A stretch of 64,000 nucleotides of DNA from positions 27,475-91,474 of the forward strand of contig NZ_JAFEVL010000078.1 of assembly GCF_016901135.1 (NCBI RefSeq), given 5' to 3'. The notes below the pieces were generated by a model, which saw nothing but the letters and a program-made list of their open reading frames with translations, searched no databases and was not told the origin of the DNA. Of the stretch, positions 53,480 to 61,230 are shown piece after piece. This DNA is from Martinezella lusitana (GTDB lineage Bacteria > Pseudomonadota > Alphaproteobacteria > Rhizobiales > Rhizobiaceae). Within the stretch, counting starts at the first letter, position 1. Each line of letters starts with the position of its first letter. The translations under genes were made by a program, and so were the position numbers.

Positions 53480-53826
53480 TGCGGACCGGTCGTACCTCGA
53501 TGCTTCAGTGTTCCTATGTCTGCTGCCGGGCTGATTCACAACGGCAGCGCATGCCCTTCAGGACGCGCGATCGCCCGTCTGCCGGCTATCATCTTGGAAG
53601 AATGATCCCGATGCTCCGGACAGGAGCGCTGCCTGCCGTTCGTTCACGAACCCCTCGCGAAGACATTAAATCCCGCCTGAACTGTAAATGCGGCGATTTA
53701 AGGAGGGATTAAGAACAATTCCAGGCCCTCGCGATGGCGGCTTTCGCCCATCCGCGACAGGGGCCGTGCAGGGAACTTTTCGCCGTCCTGGGCATTATCA
53801 TCCCATAAAAACAAGAGGGCGAGCAA
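53480..53826. other. Gene-free stretch with a long AT-tipped hairpin
   Basis: No convincing gene in 347 bases. TTAAATCCCGC (53666-53676) pairs with GCGGCGATTTAA (53690-53701) except for a bulged C. GGAAC at 53772, 16 bases before CATT, recalls an EcfG (general stress) promoter with one mismatch and lies before the small gene at 53827. Confidence 0.5.
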
Positions 53827-54015
53827 ATGAGTTCACTGATCAAGATAGAGAAAGCTGGCGAGAGCAAGCTGCGGGAAGTGTGGAGTGTCGAGGATTTTGC
53901 CCGGCGCCACCGGATTTGCAAGGACGAGGAAGTCCGGCTGAAGAGGCTGTTTGGCGACTTCGCGACAAAGCAGGAATTGCTCTCGAATGCGCAAAGGCCG
54001 CCACTGTTTCGTTGA
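53827..54015 (+). CDS. Small hypothetical protein (62 aa)
   Basis: A 62-residue protein starting MSSLIKIEKAGESKLREVWS, with AGGGCGAG before the ATG. It is rich in charged residues (DFARRHRICKDEEVRLKRLFG) and predicted helical, with no membrane segment or motif I recognise. The Trp-Ser-Val-Glu-Asp-Phe-Ala pattern recalls small DNA-binding-like helices. It starts a run of three small ORFs on the plus strand. Confidence 0.65.
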   Translation: MSSLIKIEKAGESKLREVWSVEDFARRHRICKDEEVRLKRLFGDFATKQELLSNAQRPPLFR

Positions 54016-54093
54016 ACGGTCTTGGCGGGCCAGGCGCGATGTTCGTCGTGGGCTACTGCGACTGAACGGTTTGCGGCGGAGGAGGCTGGGCCA

Positions 54094-54216
54094 ATGTGGA
54101 AGCGTTTTGAAGTATGGTTGGTCGATCAGATCGATCGGATATTCGGACTGGAGCGGCTCGCACGCCGTGCCGGCTTCTCGCCCGACGAGGCAAAGCGTAT
54201 CGCCCGCAAGAAATAG
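54094..54216 (+). CDS. Micro-protein (40 aa)
   Basis: A 40-residue ORF starting MWKRFEVWLVDQIDRIFGLE and ending DEAKRIARKK, with GGAGG before the ATG. An in-frame opening at 54022 is longer but lacks a site. The amphipathic amino helix and basic tail suggest a membrane-surface or nucleic-acid contact. No family known to me. Confidence 0.6.
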   Translation: MWKRFEVWLVDQIDRIFGLERLARRAGFSPDEAKRIARKK

Positions 54217-54455
54217 GTTGCGCGCCCGCCTGCAACGGCATTCGGCAAATGTCCTCACTTCCCATAAAGCTATTGCGGGAACTCGTCTCGCCGGTCTCAG
54301 CGGCCGGCGATTGAACCCGATCGAATGCTTCGACACTTCGAGTGATCTTCGCGATGTTGCGTATTTTCGAATGATCTGATCGGAGTTATAGTACTGTCAT
54401 GTGACCGTCTTGGGGGCGGTTCTAAGCAGTGGGTAGCGCGTGAGGAGGAGTATTC

Positions 54456-54698
54456 ATGCGACACATCAAATGGAGCAATCCGATCGAGATCGGTTTCGTT
54501 CAAGGTACTTTCCAGACTGTGACAGGCCCGTCCGAGGCATTGAATTGCATGGCCAATCTTTGGCCGGACCGGCGTGGTCCGCTGTATGTGGCGGCGAGAA
54601 GCGTTTGCCGGGCAGCGATCGATGGCCGCAGGTCCGCCGAGGAAGCCCGTGAGATGTTCATCTCGGCAATGCGGGAAGCGCATCTGAAAACCCATTGA
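54456..54698 (+). CDS. DUF982-domain protein
   Basis: An 80-residue DUF982 protein. The family pattern is clear: a central WP (NLWPDRRGPLYVAARSVC), then RAAIDGRRSAEEAREMFISA and a carboxy AMREAHLK. DUF982 proteins are small, occur in many copies in rhizobia, and have no established role. GAGGAGG precedes the ATG. A bidirectional terminator lies 190 bases downstream. Confidence 0.9.
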   Translation: MRHIKWSNPIEIGFVQGTFQTVTGPSEALNCMANLWPDRRGPLYVAARSVCRAAIDGRRSAEEAREMFISAMREAHLKTH

Positions 54699-54843
54699 AG
54701 CGCCTCCGCGCTGCCGGGTCGTTTGATCGCTCGAAACTTCCGCCGTGGCGGAAGTGCGGCAACAGGCACGTTACCTGAAAGCGGATCATTTCCGCGGGAT
54801 TTCCTATTGCGATACGCAACCGGGCCATACAGGCGGCCTAGCT

Positions 54844-54879
54844 TTTTCAAGCTAGAATGCATTTTCAAGCTAGAATGCA
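54844..54879. repeat. Tandem duplication of an 18-bp unit
   Basis: TTTTCAAGCTAGAATGCA occurs twice in direct tandem (54844-54861 and 54862-54879). The preceding CTAGCTT lets the first copy also form a small hairpin (CTAGCTT/AAGCTAG). It lies just before the terminator. Confidence 0.9.
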
Positions 54880-54884
54880 CGGCA

Positions 54885-54925
54885 TCAAAAAGGCCGGCGA
54901 CTTTGAGGGTCGCCGGCCTTTTGTT
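54885..54925. terminator. Strong bidirectional terminator
   Basis: AGGCCGGCGAC (54891-54901) pairs perfectly with GTCGCCGGCCT (54909-54919) around a seven-base loop, with AAAAA before and TTTTGTTG after. It serves the convergent DUF982 and SH3-domain genes. Confidence 0.93.
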
Positions 54926-54947
54926 GTCTAGGGCTCACCAAACGCCG

Positions 54948-55787
54948 TCAGCGGTTTGAACCTCTTACCGACATGCGGCAATTCGGTTCCGACGCCGGGC
55001 AGGGATCCTTGTGATCAGGGCTATAAGGACCCGGGGCACCTGCATTCGGCCGCGGATTGTTCTGCGGCTGGGGCTGCGGCTGAGCTTGAGGCTGTCGCTG
55101 CTGCGGTTCGGGGCGCGGCTGGCGGTCCGGCCGGTTGGCCGAGCCCTGGTTGTTGTCCGGCTGCTGGCGGCCCCAGTCCCGATTGTCGTCGCGCTGTCTG
55201 TCCCCGTCGCGATTGCGGTCGGGGCGGCGATTCCAGTTCTGATCCTGTCCGTCATTCCAGTCCGATCCGCTATTCCAGTCGCGATTGCGGTCGGGACGGC
55301 GGTCCCAATTGCGATCCGGTCCGTTATCCCAGTCTGATCCCTGGTCCCATCCCGGATTGCGGTCCGGGCGACGATAGACCGGGCTAGGTCCGCGCCGCCA
55401 GCGGTCGCGATCGCGGTAGAAATCGCGGCCGCGATAATAACGACCCCAATAGTCATCGAAGTTGAAGACCACGGTCGGAATACCGAGCGGGCGATAATAT
55501 TGCGGATCGACATAGATACGACGCGACTGGTAGGTCGCCTGAATATAGCGGCCGGCGACCCATCCGCGACCACCGTAGAACGAGACGTCGCACCAGGGCG
55601 TCTCGTTGAGGCAGCCATTGATCTGCAGCGGCACGCCGACAGGGATCATGGTCACTGCCGGATAAGCGGTGCTCGGGCCTGACCGCATGTTGACGTTTGC
55701 GGTGGCAAAGCCTTCCGCTGCTTCCGCGATGGCCGGCAACGCAACGAGTGCGGCCAGCATGCTCGCGGCAATAACCTTGAACTTCAT
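54948..55787 (-). CDS. Secreted SH3-domain protein with Asp/Arg/Trp repeat tail
   Basis: A 279-residue exported protein. The signal peptide ends near AEAAEG (residue 25), and an SH3b domain follows with ATANVNMRSGPSTAYPAVTM and WCDVSFYGGRGWVAGRYIQ. From about 118 the sequence is dominated by Arg, Asp, Trp, Asn and Gly, with a 24-residue unit at 141-164 and again at 165-188 (both starting PDRN and ending RR), then a partial third. The end is Pro/Gln-rich with a final pair of Cys (DPCPASEPNC). A cell wall or outer-surface role is inferred. The ATG at 55787 has GGAGAG before it. Confidence 0.88.
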   Translation of the reverse strand: MKFKVIAASMLAALVALPAIAEAAEGFATANVNMRSGPSTAYPAVTMIPVGVPLQINGCLNETPWCDVSFYGGRGWVAGRYIQATYQSRRIYVDPQYYRPLGIPTVVFNFDDYWGRYYRGRDFYRDRDRWRRGPSPVYRRPDRNPGWDQGSDWDNGPDRNWDRRPDRNRDWNSGSDWNDGQDQNWNRRPDRNRDGDRQRDDNRDWGRQQPDNNQGSANRPDRQPRPEPQQRQPQAQPQPQPQNNPRPNAGAPGPYSPDHKDPCPASEPNCRMSVRGSNR

Positions 55788-56320
55788 GAATACTCTCCCT
55801 TTGCACACCGTCGTTGCGAAGTCGTCGTGCGGTGCTTGTTCGGCATCTGGTGCGCCTACCCCGGCGCCATTCGGTATGACTTTCCAATTTCGGCAAGATA
55901 AAGGCTTGCACATGCACGGAATCTGATAGGATTTCGTGGCCACCTTCAATCTTTGCATGTGTTTTAAAAGTATTTGCATGAATGGAGCTTGAACGATCGC
56001 GGATGAAGCGCTCGAAAGCTGCGGGACTTTTTGATAAGTCGTGCTTACTATTTTGCGTATTACAGCCGCTGAAGTGCTGCGTACTTCATGGCGCGGCTGG
56101 AGGAATAATCGCCGCGACCTTGAAATCGCCGTCTTGCTTGCCGATATAGGGTTCAGTCATGCAGCCGATGGATGACCGGCGCGCTTCAAAGCGAGCAGTG
56201 TTTATCCTTCTTCGTGAAAGTGAAGTTGACGTTGCGTTAACCTTTCACGATCAGTCTGGCTGCAGTTCCGCTTTCCCTTTGACCACGGATGTACTGGCAC
56301 TGTTGTGAGGGCGGATGACG
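55788..56320. other. Long gene-poor stretch upstream of the SH3-repeat gene
   Basis: About 530 bases hold no clear gene. A 24-codon frame on the reverse strand (56160-56086) starts MTEPYIGKQDGDFKVAAII and has tidy codon use but no ribosome-binding site. The right end has a plus-strand terminator (56321-56353) with no gene before it on that strand, so an unannotated RNA may end there. Confidence 0.5.
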
Positions 56321-56353
56321 AAAGGCCGGTTTATTCCGGCCTTTTTGTTTTTC
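56321..56353 (+). terminator. Orphan intrinsic terminator (plus strand)
   Basis: AAAGGCCGG (56321-56329) pairs with CCGGCCTTT (56336-56344) around a six-base loop and is followed by TTGTTTTT. The nearest plus-strand gene upstream is far away (54698, already terminated). Confidence 0.88.
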
Positions 56354-56418
56354 ATTGTTATGGCGTGCTTTGCGAAAGCGAGGCGCGCCATTTTCAATTT
56401 CAGCCTTTGCTCTGAAAA

Positions 56419-56447
56419 CGAAAAACCGCCGCAGTCACCTGCGGCGG
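56419..56447 (-). terminator. Intrinsic terminator of the TolC-like gene
   Basis: On the reverse strand CCGCCGCAG pairs with CTGCGGCGG around a four-base loop (56426-56447) and is followed by TTTTTCG. It begins about 45 bases after the stop at 56492. Confidence 0.9.
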
Positions 56448-56491
56448 TTTTGAAGATTCGAACGAAACGCCCGTTATGCCGGGCGATATCC

Positions 56492-57943
56492 TCAGTTGAC
56501 CTTCTTGGCCGAGACCTTGACGATCTTGGCCGGCGCTTCGGCGACGGTTGCCTTGCCTGCCGGCACGTAACCTGCACCGATCGCGATGTTCAGCGAGATA
56601 TAGTCGGTGGCGCTCTGCTGAACGGCCTGTGCTAGGCTCTGCTGAGCGGCTGTCACGTTACGCTGTGCGTCGAGAACGTCGAGCAGCGAGGACGCACCGT
56701 CCTTATAGCTCGCGGTCGAGAGTTGCAGCGCTTCCTGATAGGAAGCCACCTGAGCGTGAAGAGCCGCAACGGTCTGCGCATCGCGGCTGACGGCCGACAA
56801 GGCGTCTTCCACCTGTTGAACAGCAGTCCTCACCGTCTGTTGCCAGACGATGTACTGTTCACGGCTTGAGGACTGGGCGCTCTTGACGCCGGCACGCAAT
56901 GTGCCGCCATCGAAGATCGGCAGGTTGAGCGACGGGCCGAACGACCAGCTGGTCAGGCTGCCGCTTGCCGATGAGCTGTGGATATAGGATGGCGAGATCG
57001 CGCCGCTGAGCGTGATCGATGGGAAGAGCTTGGCTTCCGCTACGCCGATCTGGGCGGTAGCAGCGGCAAGGTTACGCTCCGCAGCGCGAATGTCCGGACG
57101 GTTGCGGATAAGATCGGCAGGAACGCCGCTGCGAACGCTACCACGGAACACCGGCTGTTTGCCGCCGCCCTGCATCTGCGCAATGATGGTTGAGGAAGGC
57201 ACATTAAGCAGTGTTGCGATGTGATGAACAGCTTGGCGATAGCTGATCTCGAAGCCAGGAATTGTCGAAAGCGTCGAATTGACGAGACCTTCGGCCTGAA
57301 CCACGTCGAGGCGGGATGCAGCACCAGCTTCGAGCTGGAACTTCGTCAATGAAAGCGTGTCGCGGCGAGACTTTAGGTTTTCCTGAGCGATCGCTACGAG
57401 CGCCTGGAAGTAACGGGCGTTGACGTAGCTGGTGGCCAGGTCCGACAGATAGGTGAGGCGTGCTGTGTCGACGTTGGAATAGGCTGCATCGAGCGAAGCG
57501 TTGGCGCTTTCTCTTGCTCGGCGATACTGACCCCAGAGGTCGAGCAGCCACGAAACCGAGGCGCTGCCGTCCGTGGAGTTTTGCGTTTCGGTCTGGGTGC
57601 GCAACGCGCCCTTCTGGCCACTGGTCGTGTGGTCGCCGGTAACCGTCAGGTTCGGCAGGCCGCCGGCGCCGGCGGTGACGACTGCAGCCTCAGCCTGGTT
57701 GATGATCTCCAGCGATTGCTGGATGTTGAGGTTTTGGGCAAGCCCCTGGGAGGCGAAGGCGTTCAGCCTGGAATCGCCGAAAGCGGTCCACCATTGCGAA
57801 CCGGCGATATCGCCGTTGACTTTCGTACCGCCCTCCGAGAATTTGGCCGGCAGAGGCATTTCCGGTGGCTTATGATCTGGGCCGCTGACGCAACCTGCCA
57901 GAATAAGCAGCAGGGCGGGGGCGGCAGTACGAATGGAAACCAT
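56492..57943 (-). CDS. Outer-membrane efflux lipoprotein, TolC/NodT family
   Basis: A 483-residue outer-membrane channel protein. The lipobox LLLILAGC places the lipidated Cys at 18, the hallmark of NodT/OprM-type channels. The body has the duplicated coiled-coil and beta-barrel repeats: WWTAFGDSRLNAFASQGLA, LDVVQAEGLVNSTLST, RPDIRAAERNLAAATAQIG and LLDVLDAQRNVTAAQQSLA. It forms the outer end of RND or MFS efflux pumps. No pump or adaptor gene lies in the window, so its partners are elsewhere. The ATG at 57943 is preferred to a TTG upstream. Confidence 0.93.
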   Translation of the reverse strand: MVSIRTAAPALLLILAGCVSGPDHKPPEMPLPAKFSEGGTKVNGDIAGSQWWTAFGDSRLNAFASQGLAQNLNIQQSLEIINQAEAAVVTAGAGGLPNLTVTGDHTTSGQKGALRTQTETQNSTDGSASVSWLLDLWGQYRRARESANASLDAAYSNVDTARLTYLSDLATSYVNARYFQALVAIAQENLKSRRDTLSLTKFQLEAGAASRLDVVQAEGLVNSTLSTIPGFEISYRQAVHHIATLLNVPSSTIIAQMQGGGKQPVFRGSVRSGVPADLIRNRPDIRAAERNLAAATAQIGVAEAKLFPSITLSGAISPSYIHSSSASGSLTSWSFGPSLNLPIFDGGTLRAGVKSAQSSSREQYIVWQQTVRTAVQQVEDALSAVSRDAQTVAALHAQVASYQEALQLSTASYKDGASSLLDVLDAQRNVTAAQQSLAQAVQQSATDYISLNIAIGAGYVPAGKATVAEAPAKIVKVSAKKVN

Positions 57944-58295
57944 CACATTGTCCCACAATTCAATTTACATGATCAGTGTTTTACGGGGTCGACATGACCC
58001 CAAGTGTTTCGGCGCTCCAGCCTTACGCAGTACAAACAATGACCCGAAGCGGTCGGCGTCAATCTAGCAATGAGTTTTGCAATAGCACAGTGGCTTTTAC
58101 GATTTCTCGTCGGCGAACATATGTGGGATCGAGCGAAATATCAGGGTTTCGGTAAAAAAAATCTAAAGTGTTGCAAAAAACATACCCTTTCGCCTACCAC
58201 TCAAGGGTGCGGGATGCCGACGAATCGATAGCCGGCGCAACCATTGGGATGTTATTCGGCGCGCTGATCTCGTTAAAAGTCCGCTCGGATTGTCT
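57944..58295. other. Gene-free stretch with a small inverted repeat
   Basis: No gene is visible in 352 bases. GGGGTC (57985-57990) and GACCCC (57996-58001) form a six-base inverted repeat 42 bases upstream of the TolC-like start and may be an operator or leader hairpin. The remainder is AT-rich. Confidence 0.5.
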
Positions 58296-59261
58296 CTACG
58301 GGAAATAGCGAGCCAGGCTTGCGCGAACCCGGTCGCGCGGTGTTGCACTGCGGTCGTCGGCCGGGAAAGACGTACCTGTGATTGCTTCATAGGCACGGAT
58401 ATACACCTTGGACGTCTGCTCGATGAGCTCCAGCGGGATCTCCGGGATCTCATCCTTGTAAGGATCACAGCGTTCCGTCACCCAGGACCGGACGAAATCC
58501 TTGTCGAAGCTTTCCGGGCGGACGCCCTTTTCGAATCTGTCCTGATAGCTGTCGGCCAGCCAATAGCGGCTGCTGTCTGGGGTATGGATCTCGTCGGCAA
58601 GGATGATCGTGCCGTTCTCGTCGGTGCCGAATTCATATTTGGTATCGACGAGGATGAGCCCCCGCTTGCGGGCGATTTCCTGACCGCGCGCAAACAGGGC
58701 CAGCGCATAGTCCGACAATGTCCGCCATTGCGCCTCGGTCAGAAGCCCTTGCTCGATGATCTGGGTCGGCGTCAATGGTTCGTCGTGGCCGCCGTCGAAT
58801 TCCTTGCTCGTCGGCGTGATGATCGGCTCCGGCAGGATCTGGTTGTCGCGCATGCCATCCGGCAGCGTGATGCCGTACATCTCGCGCTGACCTTTCTTAT
58901 AAAGCGTCAGGATCGAGGTGCCGGTGGTGCCGGCGAGATAGCCGCGCACGACGACCTCGACCGGCAGAATGTTCAGCCGCTTGCCAATCACGACGTTCGG
59001 GTCCGGATAGTCGATGACGTGGTTCGGGCAGATATCGCGCGTCTGCTCGAACCAGTAGCGAGCCGTTTGGGTGAGTACCTGGCCCTTGTAAGGGATGCAG
59101 GTGAGGATACGGTCGAAAGCGCTCAAGCGATCGGTGCTGATGATGATGCGGCTGCCGTCGGGCAGGTCATAATTCTCGCGTACCTTGCCGCGATAGTAAT
59201 TGGGCAGTTCCGGAAAATGGGCTTCGGAGAGAATTCGCAACACGTCCACCAGCAGGCTCAT
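58296..59261 (-). CDS. purC: SAICAR synthase
   Basis: A 321-residue phosphoribosylaminoimidazole-succinocarboxamide synthase, which joins aspartate to CAIR in purine synthesis. Signatures are YRGKVRENYDLPDGSRIII near 23, STDRLSAFDRIL near 42, VVVRGYLAGTTG near 104 and LILVDTKYEFGTDENG near 195. The length and sequence resemble the longer, yeast-like class rather than the short class usually found in a purCSQL cluster. It stands alone. Confidence 0.93.
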   Translation of the reverse strand: MSLLVDVLRILSEAHFPELPNYYRGKVRENYDLPDGSRIIISTDRLSAFDRILTCIPYKGQVLTQTARYWFEQTRDICPNHVIDYPDPNVVIGKRLNILPVEVVVRGYLAGTTGTSILTLYKKGQREMYGITLPDGMRDNQILPEPIITPTSKEFDGGHDEPLTPTQIIEQGLLTEAQWRTLSDYALALFARGQEIARKRGLILVDTKYEFGTDENGTIILADEIHTPDSSRYWLADSYQDRFEKGVRPESFDKDFVRSWVTERCDPYKDEIPEIPLELIEQTSKVYIRAYEAITGTSFPADDRSATPRDRVRASLARYFP

Positions 59262-59387
59262 GCATCCGCCCGACGGACGCTTCTTGAGCGGACCCTTAGC
59301 GCATTGCGACGGGAATCGGAACGATTTTCATATACAATAGTGCATTCTTCACGCCCACCGGCATGGCCGACGCGGTGGAAAAGGCGA

Positions 59388-60071
59388 TCAGCCGGGACTG
59401 TGCCAGCCGCCATTTTCGGTCTGTTTGAGGATCGGCGTCGAAAAGACCCCGACGATCCGCTCGCTCCATTGCCTGCCGTCCGCATCGACGCGCTCCCGCC
59501 AGCGCTCGGATTGCAGCATGGCTGCGCCGATCACCACGGGTTCGATGCCGCATGCAGTCAGGAGGGCGAGGCCGGCAACGATCGAAGCTCCGCTCGAGAT
59601 GACGTCATCGACCAGCGCCACGCGCTTTCCTTCGAGCAGCGGCAACATGCGCGGATCGATATAGAGACGCTTCTCCTGGTTTGGCGTGGTGATGGATGAA
59701 AGCGCAACAGACAGCTCGTCGCGATACCAGAATTTGCGCGAGGTCCCGAGCGGCACGTATCGACTATGGCCGAGCGCCCGCGCCGTCGCACTCGCCAGCG
59801 TCAGCCCCAGCGTCGGCAATCCGGCCACGACATCGATATCATAGGCGGCAATCCGCGCCGCAAGCGCCTCGGCCAGCGCTTCCTGAACAGTGAAACTCGC
59901 CTGATTGACGATCAGCGATGCCAGCGCGTGCCTGTCATCAGCCAGGACGCGGATCGGCAGGCGCAACTGGCGCCCATCCGGCAGCTCCGCCACATAGAAA
60001 TCGTGGCGTTCTCCCATCGTCGAAAAAGTTTTGGGCGGGTGGAGCTCCTGCCAGAAATCATGAGGCCGCAT
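59388..60071 (-). CDS. Phosphoribosyltransferase-family protein
   Basis: A 227-residue type I phosphoribosyltransferase. The PRPP-binding motif is RVALVDDVISSGASIVAG near residue 145, and DVVAGLPTLGLTLASATA near 80 is the conserved upstream loop. It belongs to a small family close to adenine/orotate PRTases with no settled substrate. The ATG at 60071 lies just outside the rsuA-like end and has AAAGGCG before it; an in-frame ATG at 60092 would overlap the neighbour by eight bases. Confidence 0.88.
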   Translation of the reverse strand: MRPHDFWQELHPPKTFSTMGERHDFYVAELPDGRQLRLPIRVLADDRHALASLIVNQASFTVQEALAEALAARIAAYDIDVVAGLPTLGLTLASATARALGHSRYVPLGTSRKFWYRDELSVALSSITTPNQEKRLYIDPRMLPLLEGKRVALVDDVISSGASIVAGLALLTACGIEPVVIGAAMLQSERWRERVDADGRQWSERIVGVFSTPILKQTENGGWHSPG

Positions 60072-60084
60072 CGCGTTTCGCCTT

Positions 60085-60894
60085 TTATCCATTCTGTCTG
60101 TTTGTTTTCAGCTCCGCGCGCCGGCGCAGCCGAAGGATTTCGGCCTCCGTCAGGGGCCGGACCGCACCTTTCGGCAAATCGCCAAGCGCGATATCGCCGA
60201 AGGCAACGCGCACAAGCCGCAGGCATTCGATGCCGAGCGCCTCCAGCATCCGGCGGATCTGTCGGTTACGGCCCTCCTTAAGCTGGACTTCGATCCAGCT
60301 GTTGCGATCTCCGCTGCGCAACAGGCGGGCCATGCTGGCCGTCAGAAGCTCGCCGTCGTCGATGATTCCGCGCTCCATGCGCTCGAGCTGCTCGTGGTCC
60401 ATGATGCGGTCGACCTGGACGTGATAGACCTTGCCGACATGGCTGACCGGATCGAGCAGCGCCTGCGCCAACACCGTATCGTTGGTAAAGAGGAGTAGCC
60501 CCTCGCTCGCCTTGTCCAGCCGCCCGACCGCAGCGAGATGCCGTGCATCGATGTCCCTTAGGCAGTCATAGACCGTCGGCCGGCCGTCGGGATCGTCACG
60601 GGTCGTCACCAGCCCGCGCGGCTTGTTCAGCATGAAGTAGAGTTTCTCTTCAGCGGATATTGCGATGTCGTCGACCGCAAATTGCGCCCGCTCCAGATCG
60701 ACCCATGTGCTCGGATCGGTGACTGTTCTGCCGTTCACGGTCACGCGGCCGGCTGAAATCAGGGTTTCCGCCTGGGTGCGGGAACAATAGCCGAGCTTGG
60801 AAAGCGCCCGCGGCAGGGTCACGCGCTTGCCGTCGGGTTCCTGTCTGGCTTTCGCCGTCTTGCCGGATCTTTGCGGTGAATGCCGCTGGCCCAC
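60085..60894 (-). CDS. RsuA/RluB-type pseudouridine synthase
   Basis: A 269-residue enzyme with an amino-terminal S4 domain (RALSKLGYCSRTQAETLIS) and a pseudouridine synthase domain with the catalytic Asp in VGRLDKASEGLLLFTND and the FMLNKPRGLVTTRDDPDGR and EGRNRQIRRMLEALG motifs. It modifies a uridine in rRNA; the exact target (16S or 23S) is not decided. The start is GTG at 60894, preceded by GAGG. It is followed by a phosphoribosyltransferase 13 bases away. Confidence 0.92.
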   Translation of the reverse strand: MGQRHSPQRSGKTAKARQEPDGKRVTLPRALSKLGYCSRTQAETLISAGRVTVNGRTVTDPSTWVDLERAQFAVDDIAISAEEKLYFMLNKPRGLVTTRDDPDGRPTVYDCLRDIDARHLAAVGRLDKASEGLLLFTNDTVLAQALLDPVSHVGKVYHVQVDRIMDHEQLERMERGIIDDGELLTASMARLLRSGDRNSWIEVQLKEGRNRQIRRMLEALGIECLRLVRVAFGDIALGDLPKGAVRPLTEAEILRLRRRAELKTNRQNG

Positions 60895-60998
60895 CCGTTT
60901 GCCTCACGATCTCTACTGCGATGACCGGGCAATTACCGCCCGCGAAGGACAATCCTTTGGCACGAGGATGATCGGGACGCAAATCTGATTGTCGGAAA

Positions 60999-61036
60999 GA
61001 GGCAGGGCTCGCATTCATGGATACGAGCCCTGCCTC
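60999..61036 (-). terminator. Strong hairpin spanning the end of a micro-ORF
   Basis: GAGGCAGGGCTCG (60999-61011) pairs perfectly with CGAGCCCTGCCTC (61024-61036), 13 bases with a 12-base loop. On the reverse strand the loop contains the stop of the micro-ORF, and TTTCC follows, so it looks like that ORF's terminator. Confidence 0.75.
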
Positions 61037-61125
61037 GGACCGGAGCGGGCGATGGGGGTCGGGTAGGCGGCATAGAGGGTGCCGCCGTTCGCTCCGGAGG
61101 GATTGCCGTTGCCCGGAAACTGCAC
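61015..61125 (-). CDS. Candidate micro-ORF (36 aa) with its own terminator
   Basis: The reverse strand from the GTG at 61125 encodes VQFPGNGNPSGANGGTLYAA, then YPTPIARSGPRQGSYP and a TGA. About 29 of 36 third positions are G or C, like genes around it. A TGA eight codons upstream of the GTG rules out a longer frame. The RNA would also form nested stems (CCGGAGCG 61040-61047 with CGCTCCGG 61090-61097; GGCGGCA 61066-61072 with TGCCGCC 61080-61086). The start has only a weak AGAAG site. It is Pro/Gly-rich and may be secreted or a decayed remnant; no family known. Confidence 0.4.
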   Translation of the reverse strand: MQFPGNGNPSGANGGTLYAAYPTPIARSGPRQGSYP

Positions 61126-61164
61126 GGCTTCTTTTGCTGGGATTTTTCAAAACAGTGGAAATTT

Positions 61165-61179
61165 GTTACAGTTTGTAAC
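61165..61179. promoter_or_regulatory. Inverted repeat upstream of the response regulator
   Basis: GTTAC (61165-61169) and GTAAC (61175-61179) form a five-base inverted repeat with a five-base spacer, in TTTGTTACAGTTTGTAAC. This tandem/inverted GTTAC layout is like operators of OmpR-family regulators, so autoregulation of the gene at 61231 is plausible. Confidence 0.5.
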
Positions 61180-61230
61180 GTCGGCGGTTTCCCTGTTGCC
61201 AAAACCGCCTTTCGCCCCGCATGGAGGGCT

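Noticed and set aside
53772..53792. EcfG general stress promoter GGAAC-N16-CATT
   Set aside because: The -10 should be CGTT; with one mismatch in four and no other support it is kept only as a mention.
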